Source: Capsicum annuum
Taxonomy: Eukaryota; Streptophyta; Magnoliopsida; Solanales; Solanaceae
NCBI RefSeq assembly: GCF_002878395.1
Contig: NW_025841092.1
Span: 130,654-194,653, forward strand
Reading direction: 5' to 3'
DNA length: 64,000 nt
Within the stretch, counting starts at the first letter, position 1; the number at the start of each line of letters is the position of its first letter. This document shows, one piece after another, positions 34,822 through 46,180 of this stretch. Under the pieces are notes generated by a model, which was not told the DNA's origin, made no database searches, and was given only the letters and a program-made list of their open reading frames with translations. Made by a program: the position numbers and the translations under genes.

Positions 34822-34841
34822 TTCTTTAGAAATTACACCAA
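34822..34841 (-). other. possible degenerate primer binding site of element A
   Basis: Just inside the LTR on the minus strand, TGGTGTAATTTCTAAAGAAT can be lined up with the TGGCGCCnTTGCCGGGGAAT primer site usual in Athila/Tat elements, if mostly C-to-T and G-to-A changes are allowed (about 12 of 20 match). The position fits; the match is weak. Confidence 0.35.
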
Positions 34842-34848
34842 AATTTCA

Positions 34849-36358
34849 TGTCGCCCATACTATACTCTCTAAGAAGATACAATATGGTCCCTATCAAATT
34901 ATAGTAACCTAACTAGGTTGGGGTCTATCCTATAGGAAATAGGTTGAATCCATATCTCAAACTTGTTGAAGTAGTAGAAAGTGCAAAACAGTAAATGGAG
35001 AGATTTTGTAGTAAACAGTAAAGAGTAACAAGTCTTGATTACTTTCGATTATAATCAATCTGAGATGAACACTAGGACTGTGTTCCCTTTGGATTGCTAA
35101 CTCCATAGATCTTTCATGCTTTGTTGAACTATCACAATACCTTGCATACAAAATCTGATAAGTTATGTATTACTAACCATCTTGTTAACACCTTTAATGA
35201 ATTTCTCTTTACCATTTAAGTCTCAGAGTGTCGCCTTACTAACCCTTATCCAAGATCCCAGATTAACTATTACCTTTTCAGTGTCAAGTTAATTATATGA
35301 GGGTTGACAACTTTAAATTTATGCCGTGATATTATTTTCCTAATATCTACTTCTCTTGTTAAGTAAGTACTGAATATAGGCAGGTTCTCAACATTAGCCA
35401 CCGCTAATAAAACAATTAAACCAAAGATGATCACAATACATGCAAGAATATTGATTAAAAATAATGTTGCACTTTATCTACTTTATTATTTTTCCAAGAT
35501 TTCCACATCCCTAGCTAATGGATTTAGCCACTCATAGTAGCAAGAAATTCCAATGAATTGATAAAATAAAGCATAAAAATAATCTCATAACAATTTAAGA
35601 ATAAAATCCACAGTCTAAAATTAATTAATCAACTAAAAATCAAGAACAAGAGGATTCTAAGATCAAAAGTCAATCTTAGAATCAAATATATGTTTGTAAA
35701 TATAATGGGTGCATAAACTAACTAAAAATATAAAAAAAGTATTTATAAATTACATAAAAACTCTAAAAATCCAAACCAAAATGAACCAAAAAACATGAGT
35801 TGGTGGCCATTTATGCTGCCGCTTATAGGCTATTAATGGCACGACACCCCATAAATGGGTGTCATAAGTGAACAAAAGTTTGGAAGCCTGGAATATTCAA
35901 GAGCAACACTTATGAGGATACTTATGGGTCGTGTGTGGTACTTATGTCCCATAAGTAACCTATCATAAGTTTCAAAAACTTCTGCAATCTTTAGTTTCTC
36001 TGATCCTTAAATATCTGCTACTTATGATGGCACTCATAGCGCTGTAAGTAGTACTTATAGGCCATAAGTGACCCTTCAAAAGTGTCAAAAAAATTCAGCT
36101 TCTAGGTTCTCTTAAGTTGCAAAATCTGATACCTACAAACCCCACTTGTGCCATATAAGTGTAACCTACGCTGCGTAGGTTGCATCTTAGGTTGGCCATT
36201 TTGTAGTCATAACTCTTTTTCTTTATTTTAAGCTCAAAAACCTTGGTTATTGCAAAATAAAGCACAGAAGAACATCATATCTACCAAAACAAACCTATGT
36301 ACTTACACATTTTTCAGTTTTAAGCATTGAAAGTTCTATGAAACCATAGAAAATCAAC
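34849..36358 (-). repeat. 5' LTR of element A
   Basis: 1510 bp, starting TGTCGCCC on the plus strand and ending ATCAAC. It matches 220-1741 throughout. The word zone of CTTATGGG/CCCATAAG lies at about 35805-36080. A TATA-like ATTTATAAATTA is nearby at about 35740. No coding potential. Confidence 0.8.
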
Positions 36359-36778
36359 CAAATGTTTGGCACTCATACTACACTTCTACAGCCTGCAGAT
36401 CATAGTACGAGTTCTCACAATTGATGTGCATATAGTGCGAAGCTGCCATGGATAAAAGATTTAGAGTCATCTCTTAATATTTGGAGTATTCCTACTCTCT
36501 CTCTCTCTTATCATATAGATTGATCTATTTCTTATATTCTGAGAGAGCATTGTATATATATTTATTCTGTATTTCACCTGTACTCATGTTATATTAGAAG
36601 ATCTTGTACTAACTTCACCAAGGTTTGAGGATTTTATCTTTATATTAGTCTTTTTATTTGATTATATTTCATTGTTTCTTTATTTTATTCATAGTCCATT
36701 ACCAGACGCTCTATACTATAGGCCAACCTGGTGGGTTATGGTAGGTGCCATCATGACTTGAGAAATAAGGTCATGATA
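36359..36778 (+). repeat. right part of LTR D
   Basis: It resumes the LTR phrase broken at 219 (TTTGGCACTCATACTACACTTC). It contains a (CT)n run at about 36494-36509 and ends GGTCATGATA, corresponding to the GGTCGTGACA end of related LTRs (55477, 60687). The last 100 bases share GGTnGGTTATGGTAGGTGCCATC-like text with 55420-55460. No coding potential. Confidence 0.7.
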
Positions 36779-36781
36779 AAT

Positions 36782-36794
36782 TAGTATCAGAGCC
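36782..36794 (+). other. tRNA-Met primer binding site of element D
   Basis: TAGTATCAGAGCC follows the LTR end by three bases and differs by one base from TGGTATCAGAGCC, the complement of the initiator tRNA-Met end. It shows that the LTR ends at 36778 and that the element interior runs rightward. Confidence 0.75.
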
Positions 36795-38050
36795 TGGTTT
36801 ATGGGTGTTTTTGTAAAAGAGCTAAGTATCTAGTAGCGTCTTATGGATTTATACGAAGACGTCTATATCCTATCTTTGGAAGGCTATAAGGCATTCTAAG
36901 AAAATTCTATTCTTAAATTATTTATCATTTTCTCATATTTCTATGGACCTCTTACTACTTCTTCTGACTCAACTTTTTCACAGATGGTTGAAACAAGGTC
37001 ATCGATATGTAGATAAAGTTTTAGTGCATGTTACTAGAGATTCAGCTTAGTGCTAGATTATGGAGTTAGATATTAATGTCAAAGGTCTTCAATATTAGCT
37101 AGAGATTGTGAGCCAAACTCGGGATTCAATAGAGTTTGTGACCACCTTAGATCTTTAAGATTTGCCATTAGAGATTTTGAGTATTTCAATGGATACCTTA
37201 CAACCAGAGATGATGTTCAGTGCATCGAGTGGTTCCTAGACTAGAGATGGGTTTGTTGGTGTTCAAAAAGGTTCACTATTTATTTTAGAGTATGATATTG
37301 GGTTTCTCAATTAGTCTAGGCACACTACTATACTATACACTTCAGATCATGAGTTGGTGCATAGATTTGTCAAATTATTGACTTTGCCACTCCTTTTAGC
37401 ATTGAAGCATTGATATCAGCTGGTTTATTTTTCCATTAGGTTGTTGATCATGTGATGGCCATAGAGAGGGCATTTATCGATACATATGAAAGTGGTGGTA
37501 GGATTCCATGTTAATAATTTAATGTTAGTGGTATTCAGTCTAGAGGTAGGGATCTTCTTAGTAGAGGTCAACATTACTTGTAGCCTATCAATTTTATAAA
37601 AATAGCATCTAAGTGAATATATGTCTATTAGGTTAGTCGTTGCGGTCATATTAGGCAGAGTATTTAGTATTGATTTTCAGGCTACAACAACAATTTTAAA
37701 TCAGCAGATGCAGTATATTAGAGAGTCCTAGAGACATATATGGATTGGTGAGAGATTGGTCATTGGTCTAAGGAATTCCAAGGCGTAATTTAGTTATTCA
37801 AGAAAATTCAACACATGTTCCTCACCATCCTATAGCTTATAAGATATGTTATGATTATGAGGAGAAGGATCACTTTAGTAGATAGTGTCCTAAGCGTCAG
37901 TTAGAAATAAATTTTATTTCTTGCTAGGTTATATCATTAGGGAATTATTATGACTATAAAGAGACTGTTCATTAACCCAAAGAGTGTCCCTAGTGTGGGA
38001 TTATTAATTAGTTAGCATAGCCAGATCAATCTCATAGTATTGTTGCATCT
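36795..38050 (+). pseudogene. element D gag remnant
   Basis: The untranslated leader (36795-36983) resembles that after LTR B (shared CTAGTAG(C/G)GTC, CTTTGGnAGGCTATAnG). MVETRSS at 36984 is the Gag start. Capsid-like fragments follow (DHELVHRFVKLLTLPL near 37350, QQMQYIRES near 37700). CYDYEEKDHFSR, stop, CPKRQ near 37848 is a degraded zinc knuckle with one Cys replaced by Tyr. Many stops. Confidence 0.6.
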
Positions 38051-40399
38051 TTGGTTAGAAGTAGTACACTTGGTGTTTTAGTTGGTCATTTAGATGCTTA
38101 GTTTGAGTTTGGAAATGCTCAGATTCATACTCCTTTAGACACATCAAGACTATGACATCAAATTCCATCATATAGGCGTGACCTAATTGACTATCTCTTA
38201 AATTTCTATTTGAATTTATGTTAGGATTTTCATACCCATTAGTGGTTATATGCTTTAGTATCACTATATTGATTGTTTTATGCCTTTATGTGGAGTTGTA
38301 CATATGTGACTATTTTCTTTTAGTAGTGGATTGAATAGATCTATGTGGTGTTTTCCTTGGGGTGTAGAACTTAGGTTAAAGTTTGTTTTTTTGGCATTAT
38401 TGCCTTATTATGACTTTAGAGTGGTATTGGTTATGTTTTCCACTCTTGGTGCCTATTATATCATATGTTTTTTTTGGCCACTGTTATGATTTTTATTTAT
38501 ATCATTTCTCTCATGATAGATGGCTAGATTAGTGTTATCTAGTTAATGTTGCCCTTCTTGCGATTCTTATATATTTGGCCTAGAGCCTTTGGTGGTTGGC
38601 CTTTCTTTCTCTTAGCAAGACAAGGTCAATTATTAAGTGGGTTGTAAAAGTGAAGGTAGGGTTGGCCCTTTGTGGTACTGTTATGATTCTAGCATTGTCA
38701 ACTTGTTTCTATGGCCTATTCCTTAGATTGATTAGTTTGGGGTGTGCCCTTCTGGTTTGATAGGTTTGTTACCTGGTAGTAGTATTGATCTTGGTAATGG
38801 TGTGTAGTTGGGTACTCCATCAATGTTATGATGTGGTCAATGATTTAGTTGAGTTAAGGTTGGTTTAAATGAGTGAGCTCATAAATTTCTCATCTTCTGT
38901 ATTTATTCTACCTAGTATGACTTCGTGGTATGCTTTTATTTTGTGGTATATACTTGTATTTTGGTTATTAGTAACCAAAGAGGTATCCTTTGGGAGTGAG
39001 TATTCGTTTTCATGGTTTGAGTATTGTTTTGGAAAGATGCAGGCTAAGATTATAATTTTTGAGTTTCTCGGGATTTGGCTACCATTATTAATCTTTATAG
39101 ACTTAGTGAGTTCTTGGTTGTGCCTTGGGATATTGTATCCCTTAGAAGATATGCATTTGGATTACTCATATTTCTAGCTAGCAGGTTTCTTTAGTTATGA
39201 TTGTTATCTTCAACAACATTTTAGGTTTAGAACTTGTGAGAACCGCTAGGTATATGCTTGATTTTTCATAGTAAGATTGATTCAGGTATTTGATCTTAGT
39301 GATGACTTGTTGGCTCCAGTTGTGGTTGTTGACTCCTTCTTTGACGGTTTGGGAGTTGTAAATAGATTTTGGTATGTTGATGCTTACTCGGCAACATGAT
39401 CGATTGGGATAGCTGGGATCGAGTATTCATCTTTAGTGTTGAGATTATAGCTTTGGATTATGTGACTTGGTTGTAGCTCCGAATTTAAGATTTTTTAGTT
39501 GAGAATTGGTCAATGGGTTAACTAGGCATACTTTCTGATGACCAGTTCAATTATATTCAATTTGGATTAGTTATATTTGATAAATACTAGAGGGATAGTT
39601 TGTTGGCACGATATTGGTATCTACTACTATTGACCTTGATTCTCAATGTTAGTTAAAATTTTAAATTTCTTCTCAGCAGAAAAGTGTGGTTAAGTTAGGC
39701 TTAGAATCATACACCCATAATTGGAAGGGCATTCTAGAGTGGATCACTTATCTTCAAGAGATTATGCTTAGGATTCCTGACTATCAATTTCGAGGGTCAT
39801 CTGAACGAGTTGTAGCTTTTGCTCGGGATCACAAGATTTGATCATCTCTATTTCTGTGTTTAGTAAGCACCTTATGGGCTTATTCTTATACTTGTCATTA
39901 TGGATTTTAGTAGATCAGCTTTACTCTTTGGATGTTAGTGTGATATAATTGTACAAATAGGGCTTGAAGGATATTTATATAGATCAGGGTTGATAGTAGG
40001 TGTGAAATCGCAAAAGGATGTTGGATTTAGGAATTTAGACTTGGTTTCATGGGTCTTACCTTGGGTGGTCTTCAACTTGATTGAGTTGTTTCTTGGTTTA
40101 CTGGTATCGGTCTAAAGACGGCATGATGGTGTTTGGGTTTAAGTACTTTAGACGTGCTCGATTCAGTTGGAGGCCAGTTAGTAGTTAAGGTTGAGTTTTG
40201 TATATTTGAGAAATGAGTTATGGAACGTAGTGAAAAAGGAATACCTTTGGTGAAATCCCTTAAAACTATTGGTTTAACGAAAAGGTTATCTGGGGAGTTT
40301 TTCATGGAGCATACAGGCCTAGTACCTCATCCTTTTGAGATTATGGGTTCCTTTGATCTATTGACTTTCTCAGATGAAAGTCCTTTTAAAAGTGGATAG
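38051..40399 (+). other. element D interior without recognisable pol
   Basis: About 2.3 kb lies between the gag remnant and the 3' LTR, where protease to chromodomain should be. I find no RT, RNase H or integrase motif on either strand. A 102-codon open frame at 38869-39177 is strongly hydrophobic (SWYAFILWYILVFWLLV) but has no recognisable family. AAAAGTGGATAGAG at 40387-40400 is a plausible polypurine tract. Either pol has decayed beyond recognition or the element is non-autonomous. Confidence 0.5.
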
Positions 40400-42090
40400 A
40401 GTAATGACCCTCCAGGTTATATTCTTAATTTTACATGTTTCCAGCATTTTGAGACATCCCTCAGCGACTACAGGTCATTTATGACTTAGCAAAGCTATCG
40501 ATTTGCTTATTGAATAGTTCATTTGAGTTTTAGGCTCATTTTCTTATTTTGGAGCTTTTGCTATTAAGAAATTGCTCTTAAAGCCAAACTACAAATAAAT
40601 AGACTTAGATGAGAATTTCAGCAGTCCCATCAGTTTTGGAATGTTGATTTTAGGTTGCGGTGACTCTTGGTTCAGGTCTCGGGGCTTCCAGATTTATTCA
40701 AGGCAATTGGGTAGAATTTAGGTAAAATAAAACCAGGTGTGGGATCCACATTTTATTAAAATGATATCAGATAATAGTTTTGATGATTTTGTTGAGTCTA
40801 GAATGTCGAATTTGATATGGAATAAGAGTTTGTTTACACACATGAGGTTCTAAATAAATCCCGAGCACTGAATTAGAATATTTGCAGACTTAAGTTTTTT
40901 TTGCTGTTTTTCTACTCCCTATGCAAGACATTTTATTCTTTGCAATCGAAAGAACTACGTTACATTCATGAAGGAACAAGGCATTGACCATAACGTTCGT
41001 GAGCCTTCTCTGTTGCGTTCATGATGAAGGGTGGTCCAACTAGGTCCAAGTACCTCTTCACGTTTGCAACCACTTTGTTTGTGATCGCAGTCATCATTTC
41101 TGCTAGCCTTCACTTTCATGACCCGTTGTATGCATTTGAAAAGGATACTTCTCTCATTCGTTATAATCACAAACCTTGGGCCCTATGATTGTGAACGCCA
41201 AATTCATGTAGTATTTAATCCCCTCTTCCCTGATTTTTCATCATTTTTTTTGCCCATTTCCGCCATTTTATCCCTAAAAGATCATAAAACTTATGAGAAA
41301 TCATTTATTGGATATGTTTTTTTAGAGGATGGTGAAGTGACCATTTTCCACTAATTTCTTCATAAGTTTTTGGCCTAATTCCTCTGTTTAATTCTTGTTT
41401 TTCTGTCTTGCTTCCTCATTCTTATGGTCTCATTTGGTCCCCAGTTTGTGCTCTATTTGTACTCAACTTTTGAGCACATATTCCTTGTCCTTCGAGGGAA
41501 CTCGTGATGGATTTAATTTTTGGATTTCAATAGAATTTCCCATGAGATCATTTTTTTCGATTTTGGGCCTAGAGATTTATATTACAGTATGGTATCATTT
41601 TATTCCTATTAACACGTCAATAATTATTTTGATAGTGTGACATTATTTTTAGGATCGTGGAGCATGGACAAGTGATTCATGGGTAATTCAAGATTTTGAT
41701 TCAGCATCGAGGTAGGCTTAAGTGAACATTTTTCTATGAGATGGTGTTATGTGTAGATTGCATGCTAGGTACGGATTATAGGATTTGATTATGACTAGTG
41801 TATCATGACTTAACCTATTTAGGAAATTTGAGATAGATATGTGATTCGAACCTTAGTATTGAATACTTGATATGGCCTTAAAATCCTATTATCCTTTGAA
41901 TGGACTTGTTTAGTCTTAGATTGACATTATGGATCCTTTTATATAGGACTTACCATAAGACATAGTGATTGAGCAATATTTCCTCGACTAGAGCTTTGTA
42001 GTGATTTTTGCCCTTAATTACCATAGTTTCCTGATTTTTTAGTCTTTATTGTGTTAATTAAATATTGTTGGGCCCAATTTCGTTGTTGTA
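40400..42090 (+). repeat. 3' LTR of element D, 3'-truncated
   Basis: It begins AGTAATGACCCTCCAGG, the start of the same LTR superfamily as 57980 (TGTAATGATCC). It shares ACTACAGGTCATTTATGACTTAG-like text with 58050-58075 and GTGTGGGATCCACATTT with 58318-58335. A zone of GTTCATGA/TCGTGA words covers 40960-41200, with GTATTTAATC, a TATA-like box, near 41211. No LTR end or primer site is seen. The right limit is approximate. Confidence 0.6.
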
Positions 42091-42550
42091 ATATCAATTT
42101 GACGCTAGGGGACTATTCTCCCTTAAAAAGGATAAGATTTTAGTTTATACAAGCTTAGGCTCTTATGGTTGTATTGTTTGGATATTGATAATGGCATACA
42201 TACTTTTAGGCTTATTTATTATAACTTAGTTGTACGATTTTAACCAAATTCTTAATTTTACCATTGTTTTCTAAAAGTGATTTATTCCCACTTTTCACTT
42301 TTAAAATGGATTCTTTAACAATAGGAATTGTACCACCTCATTTAATGATTTATGAGCTTATTGAACTAAATATGCTATTTTAGAAATTGGATCAAAGATG
42401 ATCTGGTCCATTATTACTTAACTCTTTTACCTCTACTATTTACTTTGATCGATGGGAAATTTGAATTTTTCAATGCTATTATGTCAATTTAGTCCCACAC
42501 TTGATCTTGAGTAATGAATTTATAGATTTACACTTTATTAGTCTTGGTTT
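42091..42550. other. unassigned non-coding stretch
   Basis: AT-rich sequence between the D LTR and the gag of element E. It includes TATCAATTTGACGCTAGGGG at 42092-42111, which could be a decayed LTR end plus primer site, but the match is too weak to call. The 5' LTR expected for element E is not recognisable. Confidence 0.3.
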
Positions 42551-44110
42551 GAGTTCGAGCACATATTATATTTCTATCTATACAAAACTGGGTGCTCAAA
42601 ACTTAACCAGAAGACCTATAAGGCTTGAGTCTAGAGGACCTATAAGACAAAGATCACCGACAGTTCCCCTACAACAGGTTGCTCAGGCCTTAATCAGAAT
42701 AAATAAGTCATAATTGAGGAAGAGAAAATAGTACATCCAAAGAATATGGTGCCAATGCAAAGTGGTAAAACCCCAATGCCTTTGTCTATAGAATTGATTC
42801 AATAAATACCAAATAGTATAGCCCTTGTTCCTTTTTCCCTGGAATTAATTTAGAGAGTTTTGGGATTTTTGAGTAACTTGGCTGGCACTAGCAACACTCT
42901 AGTTGTTTGGATTTTCCACCCCTATCCTTGTAACACGTTATGCTATAGCACGAAGGATGGACAAAACTTTTAAAATATGGTTGTATTCCCATCAGATACT
43001 TAGGCCAATAACGACTGACGATAAATATGGATTATTCTACAAGTTCCTAAAGATGAAGCCCATGTATTATAGGGTAAAGATCTTGAGGATATATTTGACT
43101 TTTTAATAGGTTTTCATGAATTCCTACACAATATGGGTATTGTTGAAAGGTATGGTATGCACTTTGTTTTAAATTGAAGGTCAAAGACAAGAAATGATGG
43201 AGATTATTTATATAATGCAAGGCCGCCTTACTTCACTTACTTAGTGGAAATTTTAGAATGTGTTCTTAAGAAATATATTCCCCATACTTATTATAATTAG
43301 AAGAAGGATGTGTTCTTGATGTTGGAGTAGGGTAACATTTCCATGGCAGACTTTGAGGCTAAGTTTCATGCCTTGAATCGATATGTACTCTAGTTAATCA
43401 CCTCAGAGGAAGAGTAGATTAGGTAATTTGTAAAGGATCTGAATTCTAGGATTCAGTTGGTGACCTTATCTATGGCTGTATCTAGTAAGTCTTTTTAGGA
43501 GATAGTTGAGTTCGCCAAGAAGGATAAGGCACTTAAGAAATGGGGAGAGATAAGAGAAGAAGAGAAGAAGGCCCAAACATTATGCCAATTTAGCAACAAT
43601 CTTCCAAAGGGGTGTGGTTCTTCTAAGCCTTATAATTTCTCCTTTCTAGTGTCTGCAGGGGCTATAGAGGGTCACTTATCATCCTTCACAAATAAGAAGC
43701 TACATGCATTTATCCTTAATAGTCTATAGGCTTACTTTGGGTATTAGATTCCATGAGTGTGGGGGCTTGGGACATCTCAAAAGGTATTGTCTTAATTTCT
43801 TTTCTGTAGGTCAGTTCACTCAGTAGAAAACTTCTATTGCTCTTACTTTGGAAGGTCGTAGTGGTGGAGGAAATGGTAAGGGCTATCCACAAGGTCGTTA
43901 TGGTGGACAGGCTGTAAGAAGGGGTGGTAACTAGGAAAATTGGGGTGGAGGATGGGTTGGTAGGAATGGTACTCGGGTCAATAAAAGAGGTGGTTAAGGT
44001 GGTAATAAGGCTCATCTTTATGTGGTCTTAGCTCATCCCACAATGGAAGCTTCTTATGCTCTGATCACAAGTACCTTTTGTTTTTGTGATCATATGCTTC
44101 TGTATTATTT
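42551..44110 (+). pseudogene. element E gag
   Basis: The capsid region in broken frames has ARPPYFTYLVEILECVLKKY (about 43223-43280), ISMADFEAKFHALNRY (43340-43386) and EIVEFAKKDKALKK. The zinc knuckle near 43755 reads HECGGLGHLKRYC, with the first Cys of the CCHC changed to His. A Gly/Arg-rich tail follows (GGGNGKGYPQGRYGG, 43866-43910), typical of chromovirus Gag. Stops are frequent. The N-terminal limit is uncertain. Confidence 0.75.
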
Positions 44111-44600
44111 GAACCTGGTTCCACCTTCTTTTCTATGTTTGTGAAATTCTCTTTGGGCAGAGACTTAGGAAATGAATATCTTGACACTCTTATGTATGTA
44201 TATATGCTAGCTGAGGTGTCTTTATATGTTCAACAGGTGTATCGTTTGTGTCCTATTATGTTTATGGGGTGTAAGACCTTAGCAGGCTTAGTGATTCTAT
44301 ATATGGAGGAATTTGATATTATTCTGGGGATAAGTTGGCTATCTCTCTACCATGCCATTCTTGATTGTTATGCAAAAACTATCACTGTAGCAATGCCTAA
44401 AATGGAAAAATTTGAGTGGGAAGGTACTTTTAAGCCTACTCTTGTAGGAATAATGTCAGTTCTTCATGCCCAAAATACTAGTAATGAAGGGGTGTAGGGT
44501 GTTTTTATCCACTTTCGAGAAGATCAATCTATAATTCCTCCTATAATGTACGTCCCAGTGGTGTGAGGTTTCTCAAAAGTACTTCTGATGATCTTTCAAG
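44111..44600 (+). pseudogene. element E protease remnant
   Basis: The open frame 44135-44497 covers the C-terminal part of the retropepsin: RLCPIMFMGCKTLAGLVIL then EEFDIILGISWLSLYHAILD, the ILGxxWL signature. The DPG active site should lie just upstream near 44110-44130, where LEPGSTFFSMF can be read in another frame (E in place of D). Confidence 0.75.
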
Positions 44601-45300
44601 TATGCCTCTCGACTGAGAGGTTGATTATATAGATTTAAAGCCCAAAACTTGACCCATTTCTATCCCTTCCTATCAAATGGGACCAACGGAGTTGAGGGAA
44701 TTGAAATATTTGTTAAAGGAATTATATAAAAGGGTTTTATTCACCTAAGTATTTCCCACAACGGTGCGCCTGTATTATTTGTGAAAAAGAAAGATAGTAG
44801 AATGAGGATGTGCATAGACTACCACCAGTTGAATAAGGTGACCATTTGCAGCAAATATCCCTTACATAAAATAAATGACCTATTTGAGAAGTTGTTGGGT
44901 GATGTAGTTTTCTCCATAATAGATTTGAGATCGAGTAACCATCGACTTAATATTAGGGAATAAGATATCCTAAAGACTACTTCCCAGACTTGTTATGGAC
45001 ACTATGAGTTTCTAGTTATGTTATTTTTCTTGACCAATGCCTCAAAGGCTTTCATGACTTTAATTAATAGGGTTTTTAAGTTGTTCTTAAATTTATTTAT
45101 GATTGTGTTCATTAATGAAATATTAGTTTACTCTAAGAGAAAAGAGGAGCATGAATCTCACTTGCGTATGGTGTTGTGGTTACTTAAGGAAAAAAACTAT
45201 ATGTTAATTATTCTAAGTATGAGTTCTATTGTCATTAGTTTCGTTTTTCGAACATATAGTTTCTAAGAAAGGGGTTATGGTAGATCTTTAAAAGGTAGAA
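44601..45300 (+). pseudogene. element E reverse transcriptase remnant
   Basis: Motifs in shifting frames: GPTELRELKYLLKELY near 44680; [15 protein letters not shown] (44798-44842); [16 protein letters not shown] (44906-44953); FFLTNASKAFMTLINRVFK (45024-45080). The catalytic box reads VFINEILVYS near 45107 in place of FIDDILVY, so both aspartates are lost. A stop at 44961 and a frame change near 45180 break the domain. Confidence 0.85.
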
Positions 45301-46180
45301 GCTGTTAGGAATCGGGCTAGGCCAATGAACATAATAGAAAGTCAGAGTTTTGCGGGGCTGGTCAGTTACTATCATCGATTTGTTAAGGGGTTTGCCATTA
45401 TTTCTTTGTATATGATCTGCCTTACTCAAAAGGAAGTTCCATTTGTATAGAATGACAAGTATGAGAAGAGATTTCAAAAGCTCAAAACTTTGTTGACTTT
45501 GACTTCTATTTTCACTTTGCCTGTTGAAGGTAAGGATTTTATTGTATATAGTGATGCCTTACAGTTGGGTTTAAGTTTTGTTTTGATCCAAGACTAGAAT
45601 GTGAGTGCTTATACTTTGAGGTAACTGCAGCCTTATGAGAAAAACTACCCCATACATGATTTAGAATTGGAAACCATAGTGATTTGTTTGAAGATTTAGA
45701 GAGACTACCTCTATATGATAAAATGTGAAGTGTTCATCGACCATCACAGATTCTAGCATATATTCATTTGGAAGGATCTAAACCTAAGACAGAGAAGATT
45801 GATGGATCTGAGAAAAGATTATGACATATCAATTCTATATCACTCGAGTAAGGCCAATGTGGTGGCGGATGTATTATATTAGAAACCACTGAACATGGGG
45901 AGCTTAGCAGTGTCAAGGTGCCCACAGTGAGAGAGGTATAGTCTTTGGCTATAGGTTTTCTCATATTGCAAGAGACTTGACAAGGGAGAATATTAGCACA
46001 TGTGGATGTCAAGTCCACATTCTTTGAACAAATAAAAATCAGCTAGTTTGGAGATAAGAAGCTGGGCAATATCAAGGAAAAAATATTACAAATTGAGCCT
46101 AGAGAACCCATTGTTTATGATGAAGGGGTGTTGAGAATTCGAGGACGCTTGTTTGTATCCTAGGTAGGCAATTTGATTTC
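45301..46180 (+). pseudogene. element E RNase H remnant
   Basis: SFAGLVSYYHRFVKGFAIIS near 45345 is the tether. FIVYSDALQLGLSFVLIQD near 45538 holds the first active-site Asp (DAL for DAS). HDLELETIVICLK near 45657 holds the Glu. LYHSSKANVVADVL near 45835 closes the domain. Stops occur at Trp and Gln codons (for example TTTGTATAG for FVW at 45447). Positions 45900-46180 link to integrase. Confidence 0.75.

Larger units (their letters stand above)
220..36358 (-). mobile_element. Athila/Tat-like Ty3/gypsy element A, gag-protease only, hosting nested insertions
   Basis: Two direct copies of a 1.5 kb LTR (220-1741 and 34849-36358) bound this element. Their ends form the short inverted repeat TGTTG...CAACA. 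The minus-strand interior carries a retrotransposon gag domain (about 32900-34750) and an Athila/Tat-style protease (about 32120-32610). After removing the chromovirus nested at 1895-30657, the interior is about 4.3 kb. I see no reverse transcriptase, RNase H or integrase, so the element looks non-autonomous (TR-GAG-like) or pol-deleted. The flanks 1-219 and 36359 onward are halves of another LTR, which marks the insertion site. I could not recognise a clean target-site duplication. Confidence 0.75.

Noticed and set aside
36494..36509. (CT)n microsatellite
   Set aside because: Short and common in plant LTRs; noted but not informative.
42092..42111. Possible LTR end and primer site before element E
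   Set aside because: TATCA followed by ATTTGACGCTAGGGG only loosely resembles known primer sites, and no matching LTR copy could be seen.
43716..44015. Ser/Thr-rich minus-strand open frame
   Set aside because: It is antisense to the Gly/Arg-rich tail and zinc knuckle of element E gag.
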